Position numbers and translations under genes: made by a program. The notes under the pieces were generated by a model that had not been told where the DNA came from, made no database searches, and worked only from the letters and a program-made list of their open reading frames with translations. Below are positions 41,551 through 49,725 of a stretch of DNA of 64,000 nucleotides, one piece after another. Each line of letters starts with the position of its first letter. The first letter of the stretch is position 1. Origin of the DNA: Ferrimonas sp. YFM (GTDB lineage: Bacteria > Pseudomonadota > Gammaproteobacteria > Enterobacterales > Shewanellaceae); the NCBI RefSeq assembly GCF_030296015.1, contig NZ_AP027368.1, positions 3,038,001-3,102,000 on the forward strand. The letters run 5' to 3'.

Positions 41551-42372
41551 CTCTGAGCGGCGCACCTGCTCTATGGCCTCACACAGCTGAGCCATCCCCT
41601 TGAGGATGCGTGGGCCGGTGCGGTGCAGCCAGTCGCTGTTGACCGAATAGAGCTGACCATTGGCCACCGCCGGGATCTCCGGCCAGCTCTGCCAACGCTC
41701 GGTGCTGTTGTCACCCAGCCCGTGATTGGTGGGTACGATGATCCCCTCTGGCGCGGCGGCCACCACCTGCTCGACACTGACCTGGGGGTACTCCGCCAGG
41801 CTGTCGGCAAACAGGTTCACCCCACCGCAATCGCTGATCAGACCATCCATCCAGCTGCTGGACGCGGTCATCAGGGGTTCGGACCACAGCTGATAGAACA
41901 CAGGCACCGGATTACGCCCCTGGTAGGCGGACTTCAGCCTGGCGTATTCATCGGAGAAACGAGTGGCCGCCTCGGCCCCCTGCTGCTTATGGCCGGTAAG
42001 CTCCCCCAAGCGGGCCAGCAGTGGCGCAATTTCCGCCACTTGAGAGACACTGGTATCAACCACATTGAACCCCAGCTCCCTTAAGCGGGTCACAAAATGC
42101 ATGGAGGTATCACCAACCCCGAGCACCACCAGGTCCGGCTGCAGGGCCATCAGGGCTTCGAAGTCCATCTGGTTGTGACGGCCCACCCGGCGGATGGAGC
42201 GGGCGGCCTCGGGATAATCGGCGTACTCCACCGTGGCCACGATCTGTTCACCGGCCCCCACCTCGAACAGCAGCTCCACCGAATGGGGCGTCAGAGCCGC
42301 GATGGTGGGCAGCTTTGCCAGGGCTGGCTGGGTCAAAAACACCAGTGAGAGGGCAAAAAAGCGACGCAGCAT
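41518..42372 (-). CDS. btuF: Periplasmic vitamin B12-binding protein BtuF
   Basis: The substrate-binding protein of the BtuCD-F cobalamin importer. The ATG at 42372 gives 284 residues with a signal peptide (MLRRFFALSLVFLTQPALA). The mature protein follows BtuF closely: IAALTPHSVELLFEVGAG, VEYADYPEAARSIRRVGR, LEALMALQPDLVV, DCGGVNLF, and the C-terminal NSDWLHRTGPRILKGMAQLCEAI. btuC and btuD are not adjacent and no cobalamin riboswitch lies upstream. A Fur box does, which raises the possibility of an iron-siderophore or haem ligand, but the sequence similarity is to BtuF. Confidence 0.85.
   Translation of the reverse strand: MLRRFFALSLVFLTQPALAKLPTIAALTPHSVELLFEVGAGEQIVATVEYADYPEAARSIRRVGRHNQMDFEALMALQPDLVVLGVGDTSMHFVTRLRELGFNVVDTSVSQVAEIAPLLARLGELTGHKQQGAEAATRFSDEYARLKSAYQGRNPVPVFYQLWSEPLMTASSSWMDGLISDCGGVNLFADSLAEYPQVSVEQVVAAAPEGIIVPTNHGLGDNSTERWQSWPEIPAVANGQLYSVNSDWLHRTGPRILKGMAQLCEAIEQVRRSEKKDPAGAGSN
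41525..41550 (+). terminator. Intrinsic terminator inside the 3' end of btuF
   Basis: GACCCCGC, loop TCCC, GCGGGGTC and T6 on the plus strand. It lies within the last codons of the convergent btuF gene, so it must end plus-strand transcription coming from 41.2 kb. Confidence 0.88.
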
Positions 42373-42446
42373 GGTTCCGTCCAACAATAAGCTTGATACA
42401 CTGGCGGCTACTCTAGCAGAGGCCCTGAGCCTTGGCTAACGAGCCA

Positions 42447-42491
42447 AATGATAATAATTCTCATTGACATCATTTGTCCCGCCGCTAGACT
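42447..42491. promoter_or_regulatory. Fur box overlapping the promoter of the DUF2325 gene
   Basis: AATGATAATAATTCTCATT (42447-42465) contains TGATAAT-A-ATTCTCA, one mismatch from the 7-1-7 Fur consensus. A perfect -35 TTGACA (42464-42469) overlaps its right edge, with TAGACT 16 bases further on (42486). It controls the plus-strand DUF2325 gene and lies 75 bases from btuF, so both could be Fur-repressed. Confidence 0.8.
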
Positions 42492-42536
42492 TGTATCACA
42501 ACTGAAACATATCGGGTTGAATCACAGGAGTTCTCA

Positions 42537-43808
42537 ATGTGTGAGCAACACGCCACCCCAGTCGGGTCCACCGTCATCACCACCTTCAAGGGCAAGCGCA
42601 AGCTGTGGGAGCTCAACTCCAAGCTGCTGTGCCCGGTGATCGGCACCTGCCTGACCACCGTCGAGATCCGCAAGCTGGTGGAGAAAGTGGCCGACAAGCA
42701 AGCCGCTCGCAACAGCGACTACTGGCTGCACACCTGGGTAGTCTCCAACTGTGATGACAAGAATCGCCTCTCCATGGCGGTGCAAAAGCACCTGGACCGT
42801 AAGTTCTCCGCCGCCACCAAGCGCTTTGGCCAGATCAAAGAGCGGGAGGAGCTCAAGCAGGCCTGGAAGGAGCACATCGACCGCGGTGCCGCCGCCGAAG
42901 CCCTGTGGGCCCTGCTGACCCACCCCTTGTGCGACATCCCCACTCAGGACATGGCCTACGAGACCATCCATATGCTGTCCCACCAGGTGGGCGCCGGCGA
43001 ACGGGCGGATCTCAAGCGGCTGCACGCCCTGGAGAAGGAGGTCGCCGATCTCAAGCGCAATCTGGAGCGCAGCCAGCAGAAGGCGGCCCAGAGCCTGGCC
43101 AACAAAGAGAAGCAGATGATCAACCAGCAACGGGAGATCACCCTGCTCAAGGCGGAAAACCAGAAACTTCAGCAGCAGCTGCAGCAGGCCACCACCAAGC
43201 CGGGCGACAACCTGGAGCAGGTGATTCAGCTCAAGAGTGAACTGACCAGTGCCCAGGCATCCGCCCAGGCCCTGGCCCGTCAGAAGGAGGCCTGGCAGCA
43301 GAAACTGGAGCAGACCGAAGCCCAGGTGATCACCCTCACCCAGCAGCTGACCCTCAAGCAGGAGGAGACCATCGCCCTCGAGGGAATGGTCAGCCAGAGC
43401 CTCTCACCCTGCGGAGGCTGTGGCCCCGAGAAGGGGGGCTGCACCGACTGCACCAAGGTGCCCGACCTCAAGGGCCAGAAGATCCTAGTGGTGGGCGGCC
43501 TGCACCGGATGGTGGACCAATACAAGGCCCTGGTGGAGCGCTGTCAGGGCGAATTCAGCCATCATGACGGCGGGGTCGAGGACAGCCGCAAACGTCTGGA
43601 CGCCCTGCTGTGGAGCGCCGACGCGGTGATCTGTGCCACCGACTGCATCAGCCATGATGCCTATTACCGACTGAAAAAATTCTGTAAACAGCAGGGCAAA
43701 CGTCACCTGTTTGTGCCCTCCTCCAGCCTGTCTACCATCGCTAAGGCCCTCTCCGACGTGGCCAACGACAGCGGCTGCATCGCCTTCGGTGCCCAGGACG
43801 CGTCATAA
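42537..43808 (+). CDS. DUF2325 coiled-coil protein with Cys cluster
   Basis: A 423-residue cytoplasmic protein of unknown function. The N-terminal ~150 residues begin MCEQHATPVGSTVITTFKGKRKLWELNSKLLCPVIGTCL, with a helical domain after. Residues ~155-285 are a long coiled coil rich in Gln, Lys and Glu. Residues ~292-305 hold a cysteine cluster CGGCGPEKGGCTDC. The C-terminal domain (KILVVGGLHRMVDQYKALVE...DAVICATDCISHDAYYRLKKFC) is DUF2325, a Rossmann-like domain with further Cys residues. The Cys cluster suggests binding of metal, Fe-S or haem, and the Fur box at the promoter links it to iron limitation. ATG start with CAGGAG upstream. Confidence 0.8.
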   Translation: MCEQHATPVGSTVITTFKGKRKLWELNSKLLCPVIGTCLTTVEIRKLVEKVADKQAARNSDYWLHTWVVSNCDDKNRLSMAVQKHLDRKFSAATKRFGQIKEREELKQAWKEHIDRGAAAEALWALLTHPLCDIPTQDMAYETIHMLSHQVGAGERADLKRLHALEKEVADLKRNLERSQQKAAQSLANKEKQMINQQREITLLKAENQKLQQQLQQATTKPGDNLEQVIQLKSELTSAQASAQALARQKEAWQQKLEQTEAQVITLTQQLTLKQEETIALEGMVSQSLSPCGGCGPEKGGCTDCTKVPDLKGQKILVVGGLHRMVDQYKALVERCQGEFSHHDGGVEDSRKRLDALLWSADAVICATDCISHDAYYRLKKFCKQQGKRHLFVPSSSLSTIAKALSDVANDSGCIAFGAQDAS

Positions 43809-43873
43809 CAAGCCATTGAATAGTTTACAGAGTTAGTCAAAACTAGGAGGAGACAACCCAGAGGGAGCCCGAT

Positions 43874-45205
43874 ATGCAGTATTCCGACTCGATGGCGCGC
43901 CGATTCGAAGAGTCCAAGCAGCGCCAGGACGATCAACGCTCCCCATTGCAGCGGGACAAAGCCCGCATCATGCACTCCGCCGCCTTTCGCCGGCTGCAGG
44001 CCAAGACCCAGGTGCTGGGTGTGGGGATGAACGACTTCTACCGCACCCGGCTGACCCACTCCCTGGAAGCGGCCCAAATCGGCACCGGCATCGCCGCCCA
44101 GTTGCGCCGCGCCCACCCGCAACACGCCGAGCTCATCGGCAGTGACCACCTGATTGAGTCCCTGTGCCTGGCCCACGACCTGGGTCACCCGCCCTATGGC
44201 CACGGCGGCGAGGTGGCGCTCAACTACATGATGCGTGACCACGGCGGCTTCGAGGGTAACGGCCAGACCTTCCGCATCCTGGCCCGGCTGGAGCCCTACA
44301 CCGAATCCTTCGGCATGAACCTGACCCGGCGCACCCTGCTGGGCGTGCTGAAATACCCGGTGCTGCTCTCCAGCCTGGGAGGGCATCCTGAAGAGGCCCA
44401 CAGCGGCAACTTCCGCCAGCTCAAGGCCGACGAGTGGGCCCCGGGCAAGGGGATCTTCGACGACGACGCCGAAATTCTCGACTGGGTGCTGGCGCCTCTG
44501 AGCGAGCGGGACAAAACCCTGCTCACCCAGACCAGGCCCGGCCCCAGAGGCCGGCCCCACTCCCTCTACCGCTCCCTGGACGCCTCCATCATGGAGATGG
44601 CCGACGACATCGCCTACTCGGTGCACGATCTGGAAGACGCCATCGTCATGGGGATCGTCTCCTATGGCAGCTGGCGTCAGAAGGTGGCCGAGCCCATCCG
44701 GGCCATCGGCGACAACTACCTGGCCCAGCGCATCGATGCCATCGGCGAGAAACTGTTCTCCGACGAGCACCACCAGCGCAAGGACGCCATCGGCACCCTG
44801 GTCAACGCCTTCGTCACCCACATCCGCATCGACAAACAGGGGGAGTTTGACTCACCACTGCTGGCCTACCATGCGGTGATGGAGCCGGGCTTCGACACCT
44901 GCCTCAACCAGCTCAAGCGCTTCGTCTTCGAGTGCGTCATCCGCAAGCCCGAAGTGCAGATCCTCGAATACAAGGGGCAGCAGGTGGTGATGGAGCTGTT
45001 CGAAGCCTTCGCCTCAGATCCGCTGCGGCTGCTGCCCAAATCCACCCAGAAGCGCTGGCAGGCAGCCCGGGAAGCGGGCCACAGTGGCCACCGGGTGATC
45101 GCCGACTACATCTCCGGCATGACCGACGAGTTTGCCGCCCGCCTGCACCAGAACCTGTTCACCCCCAAGATGGGTAACCTGGCGGAGCTGCACTCGCCGT
45201 TTTAG
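43874..45205 (+). CDS. Deoxyguanosinetriphosphate triphosphohydrolase-like protein
   Basis: An HD-domain enzyme that splits dGTP (or related dNTPs) to the nucleoside and tripolyphosphate. The 443-residue protein has the metal-binding blocks [14 protein letters not shown] (His), [17 protein letters not shown] (His-Asp) and [15 protein letters not shown] (Asp), and the start [25 protein letters not shown] is typical. Proteins of this length class are widespread in Shewanella and Vibrio relatives, and some bacterial dGTPases restrict phage growth by draining dGTP. Start supported by GAGGGAG six bases upstream. It follows the DUF2325 gene by 65 bases and may share its transcript. Confidence 0.93.
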   Translation: MQYSDSMARRFEESKQRQDDQRSPLQRDKARIMHSAAFRRLQAKTQVLGVGMNDFYRTRLTHSLEAAQIGTGIAAQLRRAHPQHAELIGSDHLIESLCLAHDLGHPPYGHGGEVALNYMMRDHGGFEGNGQTFRILARLEPYTESFGMNLTRRTLLGVLKYPVLLSSLGGHPEEAHSGNFRQLKADEWAPGKGIFDDDAEILDWVLAPLSERDKTLLTQTRPGPRGRPHSLYRSLDASIMEMADDIAYSVHDLEDAIVMGIVSYGSWRQKVAEPIRAIGDNYLAQRIDAIGEKLFSDEHHQRKDAIGTLVNAFVTHIRIDKQGEFDSPLLAYHAVMEPGFDTCLNQLKRFVFECVIRKPEVQILEYKGQQVVMELFEAFASDPLRLLPKSTQKRWQAAREAGHSGHRVIADYISGMTDEFAARLHQNLFTPKMGNLAELHSPF

Positions 45206-45242
45206 ACAATTGGGGCCCGCTGGCTGCCAGCCTAAAAACTGG

Positions 45243-45248
45243 TATACT
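45243..45248 (+). promoter_or_regulatory. Extended -10 promoter of the rsgA leader
   Basis: TATACT preceded by TGG, i.e. a TGn extended -10, with only a weak -35 (CTGGCT) 17 bases upstream. Transcripts would start near 45255, giving a ~215-base leader before rsgA. Confidence 0.5.
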
Positions 45249-45285
45249 GCGGGCCTAGTCATCCATACAGAAACAGGAGAATTTG

Positions 45286-45327
45286 ATGATTGTGCCAACC
45301 ACCCACCCGGTAAAGGCCACCAAGTAG
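45286..45327 (+). CDS. Putative 13-residue leader peptide upstream of rsgA
   Basis: An ATG with AGGAG six bases upstream opens a short frame encoding MIVPTTHPVKATK, ending TAG. It lies about 30 bases after a likely start point and 145 bases before rsgA. A hairpin (CCCGGT pairing with ACCGGG at 45366-45385) lies between. The strong ribosome site suggests real translation and a possible attenuation or translational coupling role. No homologue is known to me. Confidence 0.45.
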   Translation: MIVPTTHPVKATK

Positions 45328-45470
45328 AGACCCAACAGACTCCGTCTCCGCTTCCCCCTCCTTTGCCCGGTGCTCTGTAACCGGGAACCGGTCGACCACG
45401 ACCACACAGGTTTCCAACAATTCTCTGTTTTGTGCACACAGAGCCGACTCTGTATGCCTAGGGAAACCCA

Positions 45471-46514
45471 ATGAATACAAAGCTTTCTCTTTCACAACTG
45501 GGGTGGCAACCCAGCTTCCAACAACAACTGAGCCTGGACGAGTTCGAATCGACTCTTCCCGCCCGCGTCGTCGCCCATCATCGCAGCGAGTACCAGCTGC
45601 TGAGTGAGCGCGGCAAGCACCCCCTGGCACTCACACCGTCACTGCCGCAGATGACCCCGGGGGACTGGCTGCTGCTCGATGACCAGGGCCAGTTTGTGCG
45701 CCTGTTGGAGCGCAAATCCCTGTTCAGCCGTAAGGCCCCCGGCAGCAAGCTGGGACAGCAACTGATCGCCGCCAACATCGACACCCTGTTTGTGGTCTGC
45801 TCCCTCAATCAGGACTTCAACCTGAGCCGGATTGAACGCTACCTGGCCCTGGCCCACGAAACCGGTGTCGATCCCGTGGTGGTGCTGACCAAGGCGGACC
45901 TGTGTGACGACGCCGAGGAAAAACGGCGTCAGGTGCAGCAACTGGACCCGCTGTTGATGGTGGAATCGGTCAACGCCCTGGAGAGCAACAGCTGCCAGTC
46001 TCTGCTGAGCTGGTGTCGACCCGGCCAGACCCTGTCGGTGCTGGGCTCCTCAGGCGTGGGCAAGTCCACCCTGATCAACACCCTGCTGGGCAGTGAGGCA
46101 CAGCAGACCGGCAGCATCCGCGAAGACGACAGCAAGGGCAGACACACCACCACCGCCCGCTCCATGCACCTGCTCCCAAGCGGTGCGGTGATCATCGACA
46201 CCCCGGGGATGCGTGAGCTGCAGTTGGCCGAGTGTGATCAGGGAGTGCGGCGCACCTTCGCCGACATCGACGCCCTGGCCCAACAGTGCCGCTTCGGCGA
46301 CTGCCAGCACGGCAGTGAGCCGGGCTGCGCCGTGCAGCAGGCCATAGAGCAGGGTCAGCTGGAGCCCAGACGGCTGACCAACTACCTCAAGCTGCAGTCG
46401 GAACAGGCCAGGAATGCCGCCTCCCTGCAGCAGCTTCGCGCGAAGGACAGGGAGTTCGGCAAGATGGTGAAATCCGTCGGCACCGCCTCCAGGCGAATGA
46501 AGAAGGGGTACTGA
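45471..46514 (+). CDS. rsgA: Small ribosomal subunit biogenesis GTPase RsgA-like protein
   Basis: RsgA is a circularly permuted GTPase that checks late 30S maturation. The 347-residue protein has an OB-fold N-terminus, then the GTPase motifs in permuted order: G4 VVLTKADL, G1 [13 protein letters not shown]2 RHTTTARS and G3 [10 protein letters not shown] zinc domain [14 protein letters not shown] and a basic C-terminus ([16 protein letters not shown]) follow. The N-terminal [17 protein letters not shown] is of the divergent type often seen as a second RsgA copy rather than the E. coli YjeQ form, and orn is not adjacent, so a paralogue is possible. Confidence 0.88.
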   Translation: MNTKLSLSQLGWQPSFQQQLSLDEFESTLPARVVAHHRSEYQLLSERGKHPLALTPSLPQMTPGDWLLLDDQGQFVRLLERKSLFSRKAPGSKLGQQLIAANIDTLFVVCSLNQDFNLSRIERYLALAHETGVDPVVVLTKADLCDDAEEKRRQVQQLDPLLMVESVNALESNSCQSLLSWCRPGQTLSVLGSSGVGKSTLINTLLGSEAQQTGSIREDDSKGRHTTTARSMHLLPSGAVIIDTPGMRELQLAECDQGVRRTFADIDALAQQCRFGDCQHGSEPGCAVQQAIEQGQLEPRRLTNYLKLQSEQARNAASLQQLRAKDREFGKMVKSVGTASRRMKKGY

Positions 46515-46537
46515 GCCTTCGCTCCTAACAGCCAAAT

Positions 46538-46564
46538 AAAAGCCAGGCATTGCGCCTGGCTTTT
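46538..46564 (+). terminator. Intrinsic terminator after rsgA
   Basis: AAAAGCCAGGC, loop ATTGC, GCCTGGCTTTT, then GTTTTCC. An 11-bp stem. Confidence 0.9.
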
Positions 46565-46694
46565 GTTTTCCAAGATCTGTGTTAGCCCTGACCCCCATCA
46601 GGCCTACGCCCCCTTTAAATAACTGGCCCTTCAATCCTTTGAAAAATATCTGTAAATTGCTCTAGCAACCCAATCGACCATCAGGACTCCCAAG

Positions 46695-47207
46695 GTGAGT
46701 GACAACAAAATCTACAAGTTTCACAAGACCCTCCATGCCCAGAGCAAGCTGATGGGCATCGACCGCCTCTACGCCAGGGTCGACGACGCCTTCCAGCAAA
46801 ATCGCGGTCACAGCATCAAGAAGAGCACCTTCCACAACAAGATCAATCCGGACCGGGAGGCCCACAAGCTCAATGTGGATGAGTTCATCCTGGTGCTGAT
46901 GGCGCTTAAAGAGGAGAACCAGCACGCACCGGTGCTCGATGACCTGCTCTCCCTCTATGGCATGCGCCTGGAATACCTGCAGAGTGATGGCGAGCAGGAG
47001 CACGACTACAAGTCGTTCATGGCGGACTGGATGGGGCTCAACAAGGAGCACGGCGATGTGCAGGTGGCCCTCACTTCGGCCCTCAGCGACTACAAGATCT
47101 CCGAAAACGAACTCAACGGCATCAAGGTGGAGCTGTCCGAGCACATTCAGGCGCTGACCCAGCTGCGCCAGGCCCTGGACAGCGTCTGCGGCAAGCGCCT
47201 CGACTAG
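46695..47207 (+). CDS. CII-like (Phage_CP76 type) regulatory protein
   Basis: A 170-residue protein with a GTG start (AGGA eight bases upstream). The N-terminal half, with KIYKFHKTLHAQSKLMGIDRLY and STFHNKINPDREAHKLNVDEFILVLMAL, resembles the Phage_CP76/CII family of phage activators (pattern LxNKLNPDxxHKLxVDE). The C-terminal half is helical and acidic, without a named domain. No other phage genes are near, so this may be a domesticated regulator. It precedes the lipoprotein/hydrolase pair by ~190 bases and could control it, but this is only inference. Confidence 0.6.
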   Translation: MSDNKIYKFHKTLHAQSKLMGIDRLYARVDDAFQQNRGHSIKKSTFHNKINPDREAHKLNVDEFILVLMALKEENQHAPVLDDLLSLYGMRLEYLQSDGEQEHDYKSFMADWMGLNKEHGDVQVALTSALSDYKISENELNGIKVELSEHIQALTQLRQALDSVCGKRLD

Positions 47208-47281
47208 CCCCACAACTCCCTGGAGGCCCCTTCTTCTGGGGTCACCGCCCTCCCCCATAGTGCCACCACATACAGGATCAC

Positions 47282-47305
47282 CGAGAAAAGCGCCCGCTTT
47301 TCTCG
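47282..47305. promoter_or_regulatory. Perfect palindrome upstream of the lipoprotein gene
   Basis: CGAGAAAAGCG and CGCTTTTCTCG form an 11-bp inverted repeat with a two-base centre, 90 bases before the lipoprotein start. It has no T-tract, so it is more likely an operator or mRNA hairpin than a terminator. Confidence 0.5.
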
Positions 47306-47395
47306 TAGATGGTCTGCGGCCACTTCCTTAGATTCAACCCCAACGAAACAATAACTTAGGGCCCTGCCCCCGTTGAATCGACACAAGGAAGCCAT

Positions 47396-48232
47396 ATGCA
47401 CTCTATTGCCCAATTCACGCCGCGACGCCACCTGCTCGCATTGAGCCTGGTGGGGCTGCTCTCCGCCTGTGGCGGCTCAGACTCCGACAGCACCCCCGCC
47501 CCCCAGCCAGAAGTCAACCTGGTGCCGGTGGCCCAACTGGACGGCCCCGCATCCGTGCCGGAGCGCACCAGCGTACTGCTGAGCGCCGAAGCCTCCAGCG
47601 ACGCCGACGGCGGCATCGTCAGCTACCAGTGGCAACTGAATCTGAACGGTTACGACGGTGGCCAGATCTCCCTGCTCCCCAACGGTGAAACCGCCAGCCT
47701 CAAGGTGGGGGAACTGGCCGAGGACGCGGACATTGAAGTGGTGATTACCGTAGTGGATGACCAGGGCGCCGACGATACCCACGCCCTCACCCTCACCCTG
47801 GAGGAGCAAGACAAGGCGAAACTGCCACAGATGCCCGCCAATCCCGATGAGGAGATCGCCGGCGTCGACGCAGACAGCGACGGCGTTCGCGACGATGTGG
47901 AGATCAAGATCCTCGAGCTCTACCCCCTGTCCCAGCCAGAGCGGGAACTGGCCCGCATGGGCGCGGCCAAGTACGCCGAGGTGATCGCCTCAGGCACCGA
48001 AGAGGACGACGTCAAACAGACCCTGGCCGCCAACGAACTGGCCAAGATGAGCGCCTGTTTCGTGGGCGAATACGGCATGGACGCCAGCCAAAAGGCCGCC
48101 ATCATCCGGGCGCTGATGCTCAACACCCGTGAGCGCCAGCAGGCCTACGACGCGTTCGACCGCTCCCGCAGCGGCACCGTGGGCAACAGCTATGACCCCA
48201 CCGACCTCGACTGCCAGCTGCCTCAGGAGTAA
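47396..48232 (+). CDS. Lipoprotein with PKD-like domain and calcium-binding loop
   Basis: Function unknown. The 278-residue protein has a lipoprotein signal peptide with lipobox LLSAC followed by GGSDSDS, so it should be an outer-membrane or surface lipoprotein. Residues ~45-135 look like a PKD/cadherin-type beta sandwich (LDGPASVPERTSVLLSAEASSDADGGIVSYQWQ ending in VVDDQGADDTHALTLT). A DxDxDGxxDDVE loop (GVDADSDGVRDDVEIKIL) matches thrombospondin type 3-like calcium sites. The C-terminal ~110 residues are helical with two Cys. It is six bases before the hydrolase gene, so the two form an operon. Confidence 0.75.
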   Translation: MHSIAQFTPRRHLLALSLVGLLSACGGSDSDSTPAPQPEVNLVPVAQLDGPASVPERTSVLLSAEASSDADGGIVSYQWQLNLNGYDGGQISLLPNGETASLKVGELAEDADIEVVITVVDDQGADDTHALTLTLEEQDKAKLPQMPANPDEEIAGVDADSDGVRDDVEIKILELYPLSQPERELARMGAAKYAEVIASGTEEDDVKQTLAANELAKMSACFVGEYGMDASQKAAIIRALMLNTRERQQAYDAFDRSRSGTVGNSYDPTDLDCQLPQE

Positions 48233-48238
48233 GGAGAC

Positions 48239-49573
48239 ATGAAGATGAAGCACAGCACCATTGCACTGGGGATCGTCAGCGCCCTCACCCTGGCCCCTGC
48301 CGCCGAGGCCAGCCTCAGCGGCTGCACCTTCCAGGGCCAGGGCACCCTGCAGACCCAGGTCTACTTTGCCAACGGCATCAACACCAAGTACGCCGACGCC
48401 CTGATCGCCAGCGATACCCTGCGCAGTATCTACAAGGGGCCACTGGAAGGGGTGGAGGAGAACAGCACCTATCAGTTTTTCCCGGCCTACAACCTCAGCC
48501 AGGGGTTTACCACAGACGTGATTCAGGTGTTTCAGCAGAAAATGCAGGAGGACCCGGATGGCAGCATCGCCTACATGGTGTACGACATGCTGCAGGCGGG
48601 CCTGACCAATGATGCCATCCGCCAGACCGTGGCCATCGCCGTAACCGACGGCTACCTGCTGGCCGCCGCCCTCACCGATGAACTGCTCGATGATCTGGCC
48701 GACACCATGGCACAGCTCTCCGCCGATGCCATGAAGGATCTGAACCAGGTCAATGATCTGCACAGCGGCCTTTACGCCGATGCCCTGCTCAACGGCAAGC
48801 GGGTGCTGGTGGTAGCCCACAGCCAGGGCAACCTGTTCACCAACTCCTCGCTGGCCAGGGTGATTGAGATGCTGCCGGAGCACAAAGAGAGCATCGGCTA
48901 CTTCGGGGTGGCCTCGCCAGCGGCAGAAACCGTCAACGGAGCCGACTATGTGACCGCCGAGGACGACAGGGTCATTCAGTTGCTGCGGGTCAGCGAAACC
49001 GTGTTGCCGGCCAACATCGACAATGACCCAGGCCTGCTCCATGACCCCAGGGACTTCCTCAATCATGGTTTCCTGGAAAGCTACCTGGACGGCCGGCTGA
49101 GCTCCCGTGAACGCATCGATTCAGGCATCATCCAACTGGCCAACACACTCAAGTATCCCGAACTCATCGCCGGAGAGGGCGCCATTCGTGCCACCCTCAC
49201 CTGGGGAGACCAGCCCGACGTGGACCTGCATGTGTTCGAGCCCGGCGGCGCCCATGTGTACTATCGCAATCCCCAAGGCAGCGACGGCACCCTGGATGTG
49301 GATGACACCAACGGCTTTGGGCCGGAGAACTACTATGTGGCCTGCAACGACGTCAGCGCAGGCACCTATAAAGTCGGGGTGAACTACTTCAATGGCAACG
49401 GGCCGGAGACCGCCAGCGTCACCCTCTATCTGGGCAACGGCACCACCTTTGGTCCGCGCCAGATTACCCTGACCGAAGACAAAGGCAGCGCGGGCAACAA
49501 CTCCCCCCGAAGCGCCTTCTCGCTGACGGTCAGCGACGACGGACAGGGCAACGCCCTCTACTCGGTGGAGTAG
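48239..49573 (+). CDS. Secreted alpha/beta-hydrolase-like protein with C-terminal DUF2135 domain
   Basis: The 444-residue protein has a signal peptide (MKMKHSTIALGIVSALTLAPAAEA). The central part carries a lipase-type nucleophile elbow VLVVAHSQGNLFTNS near residues 196-210 (pattern A-H-S-Q-G), followed by GYFGVASPAAETVNG. The C-terminal ~110 residues (ATLTWGDQPDVDLHVFEPGGAHVYYRNPQ, LDVDDTNGFGPENY) match the YfaP-type DUF2135 domain, a beta-rich exported module. I read it as a secreted esterase or lipase, with the DUF2135 domain perhaps for binding. It is coupled to the upstream lipoprotein gene. No catalytic Asp or His was assigned. Confidence 0.75.
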   Translation: MKMKHSTIALGIVSALTLAPAAEASLSGCTFQGQGTLQTQVYFANGINTKYADALIASDTLRSIYKGPLEGVEENSTYQFFPAYNLSQGFTTDVIQVFQQKMQEDPDGSIAYMVYDMLQAGLTNDAIRQTVAIAVTDGYLLAAALTDELLDDLADTMAQLSADAMKDLNQVNDLHSGLYADALLNGKRVLVVAHSQGNLFTNSSLARVIEMLPEHKESIGYFGVASPAAETVNGADYVTAEDDRVIQLLRVSETVLPANIDNDPGLLHDPRDFLNHGFLESYLDGRLSSRERIDSGIIQLANTLKYPELIAGEGAIRATLTWGDQPDVDLHVFEPGGAHVYYRNPQGSDGTLDVDDTNGFGPENYYVACNDVSAGTYKVGVNYFNGNGPETASVTLYLGNGTTFGPRQITLTEDKGSAGNNSPRSAFSLTVSDDGQGNALYSVE

Positions 49574-49607
49574 CCGCTGAGTCGCAACACCCTAAAGTCC
49601 CCCCACC

Positions 49608-49634
49608 ATGCTCCCCACCCCGGGGAGCATTTTT
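49608..49634 (+). terminator. Intrinsic terminator after the hydrolase gene
   Basis: ATGCTCCCC, loop ACCCC, GGGGAGCAT, TTTT. Confidence 0.88.
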
Positions 49635-49655
49635 CAGCATTATTCGCCGCCGCCA

Positions 49656-49685
49656 TTGATTGCGCACCATTAAATTGCGCATAAT
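49656..49685 (+). promoter_or_regulatory. Promoter of the c-type cytochrome gene
   Basis: TTGATT and CATAAT with 18-base spacing, about 40 bases before the ATG. Confidence 0.5.
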
Positions 49686-49725
49686 ACACATTACCGATTC
49701 GACGTATTCCTCCTGGAGATGAACA

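Noticed and set aside
42373-42536. Cobalamin riboswitch for btuF
   Set aside because: The gap is too short and lacks the B12-box. A Fur box and promoter fill it instead.
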